Of a stretch of 64,000 nucleotides of DNA, positions 53,113 to 63,893 are shown piece by piece. Both the position numbers and the translations under genes were made by a program. The stretch covers positions 1 through 64,000 of the forward strand of contig JNEN01000923.1 in NCBI GenBank assembly GCA_000697355.1, read 5' to 3'. This DNA is from Syncephalastrum monosporum B8922 (taxonomy: Eukaryota; Mucoromycota; Mucoromycetes; Mucorales; Syncephalastraceae). Position 1 is the stretch's first letter. Each line of letters opens with the position of its first letter. A model generated the notes under the pieces. That model saw only the letters and a list, made by a program, of their open reading frames with translations. It did not search any database and was not told where the DNA came from.

Positions 53113-54726
53113 ATGGGGGCCTCATGTTGCAAAGAAGAAGAAGTCGACTTTAGCGAAGACGGTAAACAGAGAAACCCCGAGCCTCTTCCATTGCCAGACT
53201 CCTAAATGAAATTTATTGTATATCTAGTGGATCTATTCCACTTCACACTGTTACGCTCCGTCGGCAAAGGTGCTTTCGGCAAAGTGCGTGTCGTCGAGCA
53301 CAAGGGCACAAAGCAGCTGTTTGCCTTGAAGTACATTGACAAAGAGAAATGTATTCGTATGCGTGCGGTCGAAAACGTCATCTCGGAACGCAGACTACTG
53401 GAACACATCAACTATAACTTTATCGTCAACTTGCGATACGCCTTCCAAGACGAAGAGAACCTGTTCATGGTCATTGATCTAATGCTAGGCGGTGACCTGC
53501 GTTTCCATCTCGATCGTCTCGGGGCTCTCCCTGAGGAGTACGTTCGTTTTTATTGTGCCGAGACCGCCCTCGCTCTTCACTATCTTCACAAAAAAAATAT
53601 CGTCCACAGGTATAACCCAAACTCTAAGCGTCTCTGCAGGATATGCCGTATGCTGATCCTTTTCTCTTTTTCTCTCTCTTTCAAACTGTATAACGTAGGG
53701 ATGTCAAACCAGACAACATCCTGCTCGACGAATATGGCCATGCACACCTGACCGACTTCAATATTGCTGTGCCGTTTAGTGAAACCAAGCCATTACAATC
53801 GATCGCAGGATCCATGGCTTACATGGCTCCTGAAATATTGACAAAAGCTGGGTACACATCCTCCGTTGATTGGTGGTCTCTCGGCATCGTCTGTTACGAG
53901 CTCTTGTTAGGCAAGGTATGTTTGAAATATGGGATATAAAAGCAACTCTTAATGACCGTTCCAATTCCTGCTGTTTGTAGCGACCATTCCGCGCCAAGTC
54001 AAATGAACAGCTCCAAAAAGCTATCATGAACGACCCGGTCGAGTTTCCGGAAGACATGCCGTTATCCAATGATGCCGTTGACTTTGTCAAAGGACTTTTG
54101 ACGCGTGACGTTTCACAGCGTCTTGGTGCCACCAAGAATGATTTCCGGCGTCTGCAAGAACACCCCTGGTTCAAGGGCATTGCGTGGGATAAGTTGGAAG
54201 CGAAACAGGCCGAGCCACCTTTCATTCCAGATGTAAATATCACCCATCGGATGTGTCCGAAATACTAGATATACCTAACTTGGAATCTCTATGTCTCCTA
54301 GAGCAAACGTGCCAACTTTGATCCGACACACGAGCTGGAAGAGATTCTGCTGGAAGACAACCCCCTAAAAAATCGGAAGCGACAGTACAAACGGAGCGAG
54401 TCGAGCACTTCCAACGGCCATCACACCGACCATGCTATGGAAGAGGCGAGCCCCGAACACCAAGTCCTGGAGGCACGTTTCTTACCGTTTGATTATACCA
54501 AGGTCGGGAACGACCGCTCCCAAAACGATGAAGCTGTCGACATGCGGCATATGGCTCACACTCTACAAGCCGGAGAGAAGCAGGAGCTTGACCATCCTGT
54601 GGACTCAAAAGTAAGTAATTGCCTCTTCCGTCCACATGCCAAACCATTATCCTTTTGCTCACGTCGCACATTTGACCACAGTGTTCGTTGCACGAAAAGT
54701 CCTCCTTCTCGCCACTAGTAACCTGA
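53113..54726 (+). CDS. STK32/YANK-family AGC protein kinase
   Basis: YANK kinases are AGC-group Ser/Thr kinases of poorly known function. The start MGASCCKEEEVDFSED carries Gly2 myristoylation and Cys5/Cys6 palmitoylation signals, so membrane anchoring is likely. The kinase domain has LRSVGKGAFGKVRVVEHKG (P-loop), ALKYIDKEKC (catalytic Lys), VIDLMLGGDLRFHL, HRDVKPDNILLDEYGHAHLT (HRD), TDFNIAVPF with DFN instead of DFG (a YANK hallmark), SIAGSMAYMAPEIL and VDWWSLGIVCYELLLGK. The C-lobe tail FDPTHELEEILLEDNPLKNR is also found in animal STK32. The last exon probably ends CSLHEKSSFSPLVT at 54726. About 400 residues over six to seven exons. Confidence 0.92.
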
Positions 54727-56064
54727 TCAATTCATACTCTCCTCTTGCCTTTCACAGGCCTGTTTTGCTTTCTCTTATCTTGTTCTTTTTTTGGATTTGA
54801 TTTCTATGTACGGTATACCAACCATTTAGCTTTAGTATAATTGAAGTTTTTGTAAGTGCGCGCTCAAATGATCTCCGAAGAATAATATCTTTGTTTATAG
54901 ATTGTTTGTCAGGTGTTTTGCATTTATGAAATATTGGCTTGAATAACGGTACAGGATTGTGCTAAGTACGCGCAAAAGGATAAATGCGTTACACAAAGGA
55001 CTAACTGGCGTCGTACGTCCGTCTGAAGCTCGTCACGCTCGGCCTGTCCATACAATTGCTGCCAATACCATGGTCGACCCAGGACGAAGAGTTGAAGGAC
55101 CAAGGAGAAAGCATTGATGGTATACTCTGGCTCAAGTTACAAGCGTGCGTCATGCTTGCAAATAAGCTCTCTTCCAGATATCAGGCATTACCCGACAAGT
55201 GGCGCACTAGAACATTATGGCCGCTGCAGTTTAAGCCAGCCTTCTTTCGTATTAAATCGTCCCAGCTGTTGACTGACTGGGGATGGATTTGCGTGCGGCA
55301 CTCCTTACTCTTGTCTCCGCGCCGCTTCAAACCGGCTCGTTACGACCTTAATAGTTTCTGCAAAATTGAGTCTCTAATATATTTGACAGGTCTTTACAGT
55401 AAAGACATACTCGGGTTCAACATTTTAGGCAGCCTATATTATTGAGCCAGCATCAATTTTCAATTGCAAGACAGCTGATAAAGAGTGAAGTACTTTTGTG
55501 CAATTTGCTATCATCTAGTTTGACAGTATTGCTTAATTCGCTTACTAAAGGATAACAGTAAAATTAAAGACTTGCTCCTTGAAGTCGCAAACGATTGGCG
55601 CACAAACAATTGGCTTTGTGGATCTGCGAACCAACAGTATGGATAACCTTAATTAACGCCTGACGAGTAGTATACTTTAACTCCTCCCTATATTTCTTGA
55701 TAAAATGTATCGGTTTGTCACCGACGCTATATTATGTTCGTTTACCCCGCGCTCGCCCTACTATTTCCCAACACTTTTTTTTTTCGGCGCTCTGTGCAAC
55801 GTGTTGGTGACAAGAGAGCATCCGAGGTTTGTACCCATACTGTTCTCTGACCAAGTGCTGACTCAGCCCACACTACTCATGTGTCATCTTTCCAAAACGG
55901 CGGTGATGGCTTCAACGGGATGAGGAGTATATTGGATATATAACATACGGAGGAAAGAGGGTATGATGATGTTTACAAGAGATGTACTGGGATATGTTTG
56001 GTACACGACGGGAGATGCGGTTCCCGAGTACTTCGGTGTCCATAACGTGTTAGCTATTGACCCG
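54727..56064. other. 1.34 kb spacer without a recognised gene
   Basis: AT-rich on both ends. An open frame of 129 codons (55056-55445, plus) has a normal composition but no family features and no clear splice partners, so I do not call it. No RNA gene is seen. Confidence 0.5.
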
Positions 56065-57692
56065 TTATTGCGGTGTGACGGCTGCCTCATTCGCAGTAAG
56101 ACTCGGCTTTTGTCCATAAAAGGCATACCAAGGACCACTGGACTGCAATGAGTTGCACTCCATCTCCGCGTCTCGGATACGATCCCTGTACTTATCCGGT
56201 GTACCGAATTCTTCCGGCGATTCGCTGGCCAGCCAAGGTTCGAGGGCCTGGAAAGATCTTGAAAATGATTCCCTATATAGAGAATAAAGCTTGAGTCACC
56301 AATTGGGTATTAAATAGTTACAAAGCAATGTACATACCACGACAGCTCACTAATTTTTGACTTATCACCGAGCGGAAGAGAAACCGTCCGTTGCTTGATG
56401 TTCTCCAGACCGAGGTCACGCATTCGACCTTCCAACTCGAGAGCTATTTCAGGACACATACCCCGTTGCTCCAGTACCTGGCGTACTATGTATAATCAAT
56501 ATGGCGTCAGGATCACTTTTTTGCTGTGTATGTGCAGACTCACGTGTGTCAACGAAACGATGTGTGACTGGGCCTCCATTGTCGATGCGGGGCAGCAGCT
56601 GTTTTTCGGCGAAATGGTTAGATATATACGCGCACACGAACACGCGCCGCATGAGAGTCCGACCACCGGGCCGGTGCCTCCTTGCGCTTACGTACCTCTT
56701 TGAATTCAATCCAGCCACCCGGTTTAAGGACTCGCATTAGTTCTTTGAGCGTCTATTCGCTCAAGTGTTAGTAGCCGTTTTGGGGTAAGGGAAAAAAAGA
56801 TGACAGAAACGTGCCTTTTCCCAGCCTTCCTTAGTCAGGGCGATCACCATCAATCGCTGATGGATGTAATCAAAATAGTTGTCCGGAAAAGGTAATCCGT
56901 CCAGCAAATTAGCGATTTGAAAATTGCAGTTTTGAGGCTTAATTTGCCCTGGAAACTGGGGAGAAATATCGACGCCATGAAACGTAGAGTCAGGATACAG
57001 CTCGGCAAGTTCAAGGGTCCAGGTAGCGGGGCCTGGACAGAAGGAATTCAAAAGAAAAAAACGAACGAGTACGTTAGAACGGCTAGTGTAACGGGAAAAC
57101 GCTTGTGAAACGCACCGCAAGCCGAATCAAGGACGGTAATTCCTTGCGACAAGGCCTCTTGTACCGGTGCCTCAAAATGTGAACCAAAGGCATGGTTCAA
57201 AATCCAGTGCTGCTGGTGTATCCGGTCAATCTCTGGATATAGAGTCGCGCACGCGCAATAGTAGAGATGAGAGACTGTATATTTTCTCTTTTTGTCTAGT
57301 GTGAATATACCTTCGTCATCATCTGGCATCAAGTAATGAACGTCCTCGCGGTCATGATATATGCGGCCGTTTGACATTTGCCTGGACTTGCTTTCGGCGC
57401 TGCTGCTTTTCCGTGATGCGCTTGCTGTAGAGGTGGGTGGTGACGCGGATGTGGAGCGATCGAATAAGCTCTGTTTTGTTTCGCTGACGAGCTCCTGCGC
57501 ACTAAGATCATGGGCAGTGCTCGATTGTTTGCGCCGTCGCAGACTGCTGAACCCGTTGGTCTTCTGACCGCTCTTGTTGTTACTGTTACTGTTACTGTTT
57601 ACATTGCGCGTGTCAATAGGACCCGTTAAAGTGGCTTTGGGCCTAAAAACATGTCGTAGGCAGGCTGCAAATTCGGTTCCGGATATGTGCAT
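56065..57692 (-). CDS. Class I SAM-dependent methyltransferase
   Basis: A Ser/Asn-rich N-terminus of about 130 residues (from MHISGTEFAACLRHVF) precedes a methyltransferase fold. The SAM-binding motif I is split by an intron: ITVLDSACG joins PGPATWTLELAELYPDS. Motif II follows as FHGVDISPQF, then IANLLDGLPFPDNYFDYIHQ and LKELMRVLKPGGWIEFKE. The C-terminal part has KQLLPRIDNGGPVTHRF and WYAFYGQKPSLTANEAAVTP. It belongs to the broad methyltransferase-11/25 group, of which fungi have many copies. The substrate cannot be told. A LaeA-type regulator is one option, but the fold alone does not decide. Six exons or so; ATG at 57692, TAA at 56065. Confidence 0.85.
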
Positions 57693-58408
57693 TTTTCTTT
57701 GTGTCTTCGAACGCAAATTGAAAGCTGAAGGAAAGGTGGCTCGTGTGGGAGTATAAGTTATTTTATATGCCAAGCCATTCGACCTTTTTTTTTTAGGATT
57801 TGCTCGTGATTTCCTAAAGTCCTACAGTTTCACTATGAGCCTTCGAGTAATACAGAGATGGTCAAAGCTTATCAAGGATCCCAGAACCAATGTTGAAGTT
57901 TCATGGTAACACCGCCGTCTTGCCGTTTCCCATCTGTGCCGCAAAAAATGTCACCAGAGCAGCGCCTTCTCATTATTTTAGGCTCTCCACATTGCTATAG
58001 TATTATATTTTATACACCTGTCGAAAACTGCATACTAACCCCAGAAATCTGGCAATTATGTGTCATCATGTTTCTGGGGCCTCCTTCTGTTTGCATTTTT
58101 TATTCGCTCGCTTGCTCGACCAAGGAGGTGTACTATACGACACAGCCTTCTTTGTACGAACACAGTGATTTGGCTGATAGCATAGGTGGCCTTGTCTAGA
58201 TATATTCTTGGACCTGTTTTTTTCAGTGAATGCTGCGAGTGCTCTGTTATTTTAAATATGCATTGACAAGAAACATAGCAGCAAAAACATTGTAGAAGTC
58301 ATGCCGTCAGTCTGCGCATGTCGTTGCCGATCACTACCAGTTTTGTCAAGACATTCGCGACCATCGTATTTTAGATTTTCCTGTACGTATCGAGAACATC
58401 GATCAAAC

Positions 58409-58442
58409 TTTTTTTTGGGGGGGGGGGGTGGCGGTGGGCGGT
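58409..58442 (+). repeat. T8-G12 homopolymer and G-rich tract
   Basis: Eight T and about twelve G run together, followed by a G-rich stretch (TGGCGGTGGGCGG). It could form a G-quadruplex or mark an assembly-prone site. Confidence 0.7.
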
Positions 58443-58639
58443 TCAGTGAGACGTTAGGCTCGTGCGTAGCGTGGCGGTTCTATTCGAAGGACACGAAAGT
58501 ACAAAGCACTGACCACCGACCTTACCTTTTTCTAATGAGCGCAAACCCGAGGGACAATACACTTATATTGTGTACAGGGGCTTGGTCGTCTACTCTTGCT
58601 CTTCCGTAATTTCTTATTACATAAGAGACACACAAAAGA

Positions 58640-59190
58640 CCAGATGGAAATCCGTCGTAACGGATCACCCTCTAGAACAGTAATTACAACGGGGGCGACC
58701 ACCGTTTTCGGAGTATGTGGTTCCTGCTCGTTGGTTCCCTCTTCATTTTTTTTTCAGGCACCTAAGGTTCTCGATCCATCCGGTCGTGGGTTGCACCACC
58801 ATCGAATGGGCAGAAAAATGCCATATTTTGTTAGCTCCGGGTTACACAGTAAACACAACAACTAACCAGGATATATCTACTAATACCAGTTTGCAAGCAT
58901 GATGGTCAGGCTCTCAAGAAGGCTGTTTAGGTTGGACGCCCAACTTTGTCATGGAGAAACATTCAGGCACTGCCATGATGGGGCAATTTGGATTGGTGCT
59001 GGAGCAAACGCTATAGTAATGTACGAAGCAGCGTGCGGGAAGACTTCTGTGACACGCTTGTACGTAAAGGAACATTCGCGCCAAGCCAAAAGTATAATAG
59101 CGCTTTTGGGTGCGGAAGGCACACAGACCGTCCATGTATTACTTCACCATCCTCTGACCTTCACCTTCTTGATCCCAAGTAGATAATCTG
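58640..59190 (+). pseudogene. Possible decayed DDE-type transposase fragment
   Basis: Two short stretches, RRNGSPSRTVITTGATTVFG near 58645-58710 and GAIWIGAGANAIVMYEA near 58980-59030, loosely recall the segment found in eukaryotic DDE endonucleases where a basic GSP/RA motif precedes a GAIS-type strand. They are in different frames with stops between and no terminal repeats are seen. This is a weak pattern match only. Confidence 0.2.
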
Positions 59191-60779
59191 CTCGTGCTTC
59201 AGTAAACCGGCTTAGACGATATGGGCTATGTTTATCGATATAAATCACTATTTCTAGTCATAAAAGTTCTACTTCCAGCTTGCGAAAGTAGATTGAATCA
59301 CTGTAGCGAGTATAGTTAATACTGTAGATGGTTATGCTGTATGTTAGGAGTGTACATGTAAAATAGATGGATGAAGAAGAAAGTATGATGAAATTCGCAG
59401 AGAGATTTCTAGAACAGTTCGTACTGTCGATGAAGGATACTATCCAACCCCGAAGAGCCGGTCATAGGTATAAGCCGACGGGGGCACTTGTATTGGTACC
59501 CTTGTGTTGTTTGTGCTGATGTTCGTCGAAAATCTCAGGTTGGTAGTTATTTTATCGCGAGCCCGTTGAGCATCAACAACGGATTTTAGATTAGTGCGCT
59601 CGCCATGCTCTTGCTATGCTCGTAACACCCTTGTAAGCTTGAAATTCGAGAGATGGACGCGACCCTATAAAGGTGGCAAGCCATACGACGTTGGGTGTAA
59701 TTAATCTTGGCGAAGCATCTCCAATGGTGCTATCATTATCTGAAGATAAAGTATCCCGCGGGTGTTGAAGGATTAACTCATTGCTTACTCAGGTGATATC
59801 CTTTTGCCATACTTCGCTGTTGATACATTAGTAGGGGTCATTGGCAGTAATGAAAGAGCGACGCAGTGGACATGATTAATCACAAATAAAAGAAATAACG
59901 GTATGGATGGAAATAAAGACAAACCAGCAATAGCCACTCCATACCATGAAATGCATCTCAATGATTTTAGTTTCGAGTGCAGCATCATCAGTGCCTTCTT
60001 TCGCCCATGATTTTCTGCCGTCGCAGTTGCAGTTGAAGAAAAAAAAAAATTCATTTATAAACCAGTAACATAAATACTTTGCTCACGTAAATTCTCAGCA
60101 GGAATATCAAGCTTCAAACTAGCTTGAGCAGAAGACTTTGCTTCAAGCCTTAGTGGTGTTGCAGCAGAGGAAATACTTTACTTAACATTGAAGAGATGCT
60201 ATTGCATATGTAAATGTTTTTAAAACTCCCTGGCGGAAACGACGCATGTTTTATAAGAAGCCATAGATCCCGCTCATTGAGAGTTCTTTCTTGAATATCT
60301 TTGTCATATAAACAGGTGTATTCGGCGGGCTCAGGATAACAGTGAACGATAAGCGAATGCTACTGGTTTTGCGGGCGCTTTGCGCTTGCTTGTACTATAT
60401 CTCATGAGGCGCTAGGAACTGGCATAAATTTGAACGAATAATGGGTAGTTTAAAGCCGAAACGAGGACATAGGGCAGACTTGTCTATTCCTAATGTAAAC
60501 TTTACCAATTTCCGTCCTCTTGATGATACATTGTAGGTAATTCCACAGTATCAACATTCAAATAAACAAACAGAACATGCATGCTATAATGGGAAAACCT
60601 ACATAATCTGGATCGAAATGGCAGAGCACAGTTCCTCTGTTTGACAAACGAGCTATTTATTACATCTCTCTACGGCCCTGTTCATCATTGCTATAGTAAT
60701 TATTAGCGCGGATGCGACGGACGAAAGAATAAATCTGTGTCGTCATCACTTTTATTGAAGAAGATTCTGAAGTTTAAAA

Positions 60780-61256
60780 TTAGAATACAAGATCTTCCTT
60801 GTTGGTTTTGACTTCTTGGATCGCGTTTTGATGGTCATCGGATCGAGTTTCAGTGCTAAGCGTTTCTTCGTCGTCATCCACAATGAAGCCTGTATCATTG
60901 TTATACTGTCTATGATTATACGGGTGGAGGCCGCGCTTCTCCTCGCAGCTAACATTGGCAGGGAAGTCACACCGGCCAGACATGCGGTTGTACTTGAGAC
61001 CAACGGGACAGGCATGTACGACGGGATCGCCAAGGATACCACAGCGTAGGTACCGAGTGCATGATCCGGGGAGCGGGTACGTCACCGCAGAGCCTGCCCC
61101 AGGGAGGATACTGTTACAGAGCCCTGTCGGGTCATCTACATAGCCATTGCGACCGGTGCTGTGGTCTACAACAGGAGTAGCGGGAGCAGTCAGGACTCCC
61201 AGTGTCCAGCTGACGGCGAGCATGCAAAACACAACGTGATGACGAGAGAAGATCAT
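60780..61256 (-). CDS. Secreted protein with one CBM14 (peritrophin-A type) chitin-binding domain
   Basis: A single exon of 158 residues from the ATG at 61256. The N-terminus MIFSRHHVVFCMLAVSWTLG is a signal peptide, cleaved near LTAPATP. Six Cys follow in CBM14 spacing: GLCNSILPGAGSAVTYPLPG, SCTRYLRCGILGDPVVHACP, VGLKYNRMSGRCDFPANVSC. CBM14 binds chitin or its oligomers. The C-terminal third is hydrophilic and acidic (FIVDDDEETLSTETR). It may coat the wall or act outside the cell. A TATAAA element lies about 67 bases upstream. The frame is open upstream to 61358, but the signal peptide fixes this start. Confidence 0.85.
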   Translation of the reverse strand: MIFSRHHVVFCMLAVSWTLGVLTAPATPVVDHSTGRNGYVDDPTGLCNSILPGAGSAVTYPLPGSCTRYLRCGILGDPVVHACPVGLKYNRMSGRCDFPANVSCEEKRGLHPYNHRQYNNDTGFIVDDDEETLSTETRSDDHQNAIQEVKTNKEDLVF

Positions 61257-62124
61257 TGATTTTATAAAAGGCAGTGGAGAAGAGGCAGCAGCTGATACTG
61301 TCAGAGGTAACGTGGTGCTGAATTTATAGAGTTTGAAGCGTGTCAATGCAAGCAACAATCGCTTCGCTTGAATATTTGGTAAACATATTGCCAGTTATGA
61401 CCTTGCTCATATCTAAGCTATTATAGGTTATAGGTTGTCAGTCTCTATTTGTAATTCCATTTCCACCTTCCTCAGTCATATATACTTTAACCAGAGTTCC
61501 ACGCAGTGCATTAGACCATAGTATGATCGAGTGCACATAATACGTGTACCACTCCTTCTGTTGCCAACACAAGGCGAAGTATTTCCCAAAAAAGCAGCCA
61601 ACATTCCAGAATCCGGCTAAAGGGTTCATTTATCGTAGGGCGGGATGTCGCGCAAGTCTATTTAATATACAAAAGATACAATACAATTAATGGATATGTC
61701 AGTGATTATACCGTGCTGTACGACGAAACAAAGTAACAAGCATATATGTGAATGGCGGCGCACGGAGAATGGTACAGGGATCGGATAATCTGACGTTGTC
61801 CAGGCCAATTTTCTGTTGGAAAGTGGTGATATCCAGGCACAAATAGAATAAAGTGACAACTAACATTAAAAAAGGCCGCACACCAATATGATACCTCCAT
61901 TATTTGAGGATGAGCCGATGATCCATCGAGGTGCACATATCCATGAGATGGGTATTTCCTTATAAAAAGCTAGACAAGTGAGGTCAATGAAATATTTATA
62001 ATAACGATCGTAAACTTTCTATGTTTCTATACTAAATTTTAGCAGCGTCGTTTAGCTGATCTCATTTACTTATGTGTTAGCTAAGCTACACTATGTGGAT
62101 CTGACTGGATAACTGTACGGTGTC
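61257..62124. other. Spacer between two secreted-protein genes
   Basis: It holds the TATA element of the left CBM14 gene (RC of 61323-61328). The remainder is AT-rich with no recognised exon. Confidence 0.55.
61323..61328 (-). promoter_or_regulatory. TATA element of the first CBM14 gene
   Basis: Minus strand TATAAA, 67 bases before the ATG at 61256. Confidence 0.5.
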
Positions 62125-62634
62125 TTATACCCAGGCGTAATTCGTGAAGGGACTGTTGTAGATAGCGCTGCTGGAAGCGGCGCTGCTGATCATGGCGCTG
62201 CTCGAGAATGCGCTGCTGGGAGCGGCACTGCTAGAAATAGCGCTGGCAGAAGCAGCGCTGGCAGAAGCGGCATCGACATAAGCGGCACTGGCATACGCGG
62301 CTCTCTGTTGAGCAGCAAGAAGCGCGGGGGCTTGCGTCGCATCGCATTCGACGTTTTCAGGGTAATCGCATACCAACTGCGACGGGTTGAACTGGAGACC
62401 TGCAGGGCATTCTTGCGGGACAGGATTGTTGGTGTTCTCGCAAACAATGAACATTGTGCAGGAGCCAGGATGGGTCAGTATCTGGGGACCACCTGATGCC
62501 GCGATATCGTTACAAAACCTAGCAGGCGTGTTGTTGGCATCGTCGCGCACAGTAGCAGGAGCAGCCTGGGTCACGGTCGCCAAAAGACCGAATGCGGTAG
62601 CAGAAAGTGCGCAGAGTCGAAGGGAAAAAAGCAT
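62125..62634 (-). CDS. Secreted CBM14 protein with Ala/Ser-rich repeat tail
   Basis: A single exon of 169 residues from the ATG at 62634. The signal peptide is MLFSLRLCALSATAFGLLAT, cut near TQAAPA. One CBM14 domain follows: RFCNDIAASGG, HPGSCTMFIVCENTNNPVPQ, ECPAGLQFNPSQLVCDYPEN and VECDATQ, six Cys in all. The C-terminal half is an Ala/Ser repeat (units like SASAASASAISSSAAPSSAF) ending NYAWV, likely a wall spacer or O-glycosylated stalk. The repeat DNA at 62160-62275 has imperfect units of about 15 bases. No GPI signal is seen. Its TATA element lies about 65 bases upstream. Confidence 0.85.
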   Translation of the reverse strand: MLFSLRLCALSATAFGLLATVTQAAPATVRDDANNTPARFCNDIAASGGPQILTHPGSCTMFIVCENTNNPVPQECPAGLQFNPSQLVCDYPENVECDATQAPALLAAQQRAAYASAAYVDAASASAASASAISSSAAPSSAFSSSAMISSAASSSAIYNSPFTNYAWV

Positions 62635-62997
62635 GGTTGATATAATAATGGCACGTAAAGAAGAAAGGAAGAGTACGTACGCAGAAGGGTTTGCTCTTAT
62701 ATAGGTGATGGATTTGCAACAAGTTTTTGTGAGCCATGTCAATCCACTGGCATGTTTGTACGTAAATGCCAGGCGTCGTCACACTTTTAGGTGTACATAT
62801 CTACAGCTTTCATTTTAATATCACAGCTTAATGCTTTCGTCATAGAAATGCATTTGAGTAATGGTGGCAGTATTCTATAGTGGACTGAAACTGAGTTTCT
62901 GAACTGGAAACACATATCTCTTATTTCTGGAAAATTTATGGCTCTAAATGCATTGTGCTTCTACTAGAGGATAAAGAAGAACGCGTTGTCTGGTTCA
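62635..62997. other. Spacer in the secreted-protein cluster
   Basis: Contains the TATA element of the second CBM14 gene (62695-62704, minus strand reading TATATAAG). Nothing else is recognised. Confidence 0.55.
62695..62704 (-). promoter_or_regulatory. TATA element of the second CBM14 gene
   Basis: Minus strand TATATAAG about 65 bases before the ATG at 62634. Confidence 0.5.
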
Positions 62998-63557
62998 TCA
63001 GGCCGATTTTTGCTCCTCCGTCGAGGCTGAGTGTTGACCACCGAGCGCGGCGAAGACGCCACGCAGATCGACGACGCTCGCACGCTTCTTGAGGACACGA
63101 CCATCGCGCACGCCATTGACGTCACCCTCGCGCTTCTTGAGTACACGACCATCACGCACACTGTTAACCTGACTGCGGCGCTTCTCGTTGCTCGGTTTGC
63201 TGTGGATATGGGCTTCGTCCTCAGCGTGTATACCGGGGATAACGAACTTTTGGTGAGAAGTATGGATACGCTGGTTGCCGCCGCCCTTGTTACCCTCACC
63301 AGGGTCGGGCTCGCTCCTACGCACCTTGTCGACACGTTCTTTGGCGCCGCCTTGGTGCTGGGCTCTGGCGCGTCCATGTGAGCTTGCACATGCAGACGAT
63401 GGGTTTCGTTGAGGATGCGGGCCTGCTGGGTTTCGACGGCCTTCTTCAGGTCGGTCTTTAGCTGCTGGCCTTGGACGGGTAAAGCAGGACGAGCGAGGAC
63501 TACTGCGATGAGCGCAAGACATATCACAGAAATGGGCTTGGCTTTTGAAAAGAGCAT
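62998..63557 (-). CDS. Secreted precursor with Kex2-type tandem repeats, unknown function
   Basis: I do not recognise a family. The ATG at 63557 gives MLFSKAKPISVICLALIAVV, a signal peptide, then PVQGQQLKTDLKKAVETQQA and NETHRLH. The useful frame then shifts. The C-terminal part reads HQKFVIPGIHAEDEAHIHSK, NEKRR, then two similar units, SQVNSVRDGRVLKKR and EGDVNGVRDGRVLKKR, and a tail RASVVDLRGVFAALGGQ. Each unit ends in Lys-Lys-Arg, the site of Kex2-like proteases. A phase-0 donor (GTGCAA after RLH) and acceptors 32, 65 or 118 bases on would all join the two frames; which is used is unclear, and a frameshift is possible. A TATAAAA lies about 87 bases upstream. About 150-175 residues. Confidence 0.6.
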
Positions 63558-63893
63558 GGCAAAGATAAGAGAGGAGAGGGAGGAGGATGGTATGAGGATG
63601 AAGAGGATGACTATCGAACGGTGGTCGAACATCCGCCTACTTTTATAAGAAACAGGCACATTCATAGTTCTTGCCGCGATGCGTGTAATGTTGTGAAGCC
63701 ACTATATTACAGTATTCTTTATCGTATTCGTAAGAGGACTATGTGGTATGCAATAAAAGAGTGGATAGGTGGATGAATGATAATGAAATTTTCTTTTCTT
63801 TTGAGGAAAAAATCTACATGCAACGTTTCTATTATACAGGAGTCTATTGGGGAGATGGGTAATACGAGAAAAGATCACGACAGACGCTTTTCT
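63558..63893. other. Spacer with TATA element
   Basis: The left part contains TATAAAA on the minus strand (63642-63648), the likely promoter of the precursor gene. The rest is AT-rich and holds the 3' side of the edge gene. Confidence 0.5.

Larger units (their letters stand above)
57693..60779. other. 3.1 kb gene-poor AT-rich region
   Basis: The longest gap in the window. The left part has short open frames with no family match and a T8-G12 tract at 58409-58428. A possible transposase relic lies at 58640-59190 (separate entry). The right part (59200-60779) is AT-rich with many short stops in all frames. No RNA gene is recognised. Confidence 0.55.

Noticed and set aside
55056..55445. A 129-codon open frame on the plus strand
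   Set aside because: No domain, no signal peptide, no good splice partners; the opposite strand also has a short readable stretch (AERDELQTDVRRQ) that ends in stops.
57903..58199. A 98-codon open frame with hydrophobic stretches
   Set aside because: Starts inside an unrelated context, has no family match and no promoter sign; could be chance in AT-rich DNA.
63164..63522. Alternative start MSCAHRSSPRS for the precursor gene
   Set aside because: It would give the repeat frame without a signal peptide, while the overlapping frame from 63557 has a clear one and a TATA at the right distance.
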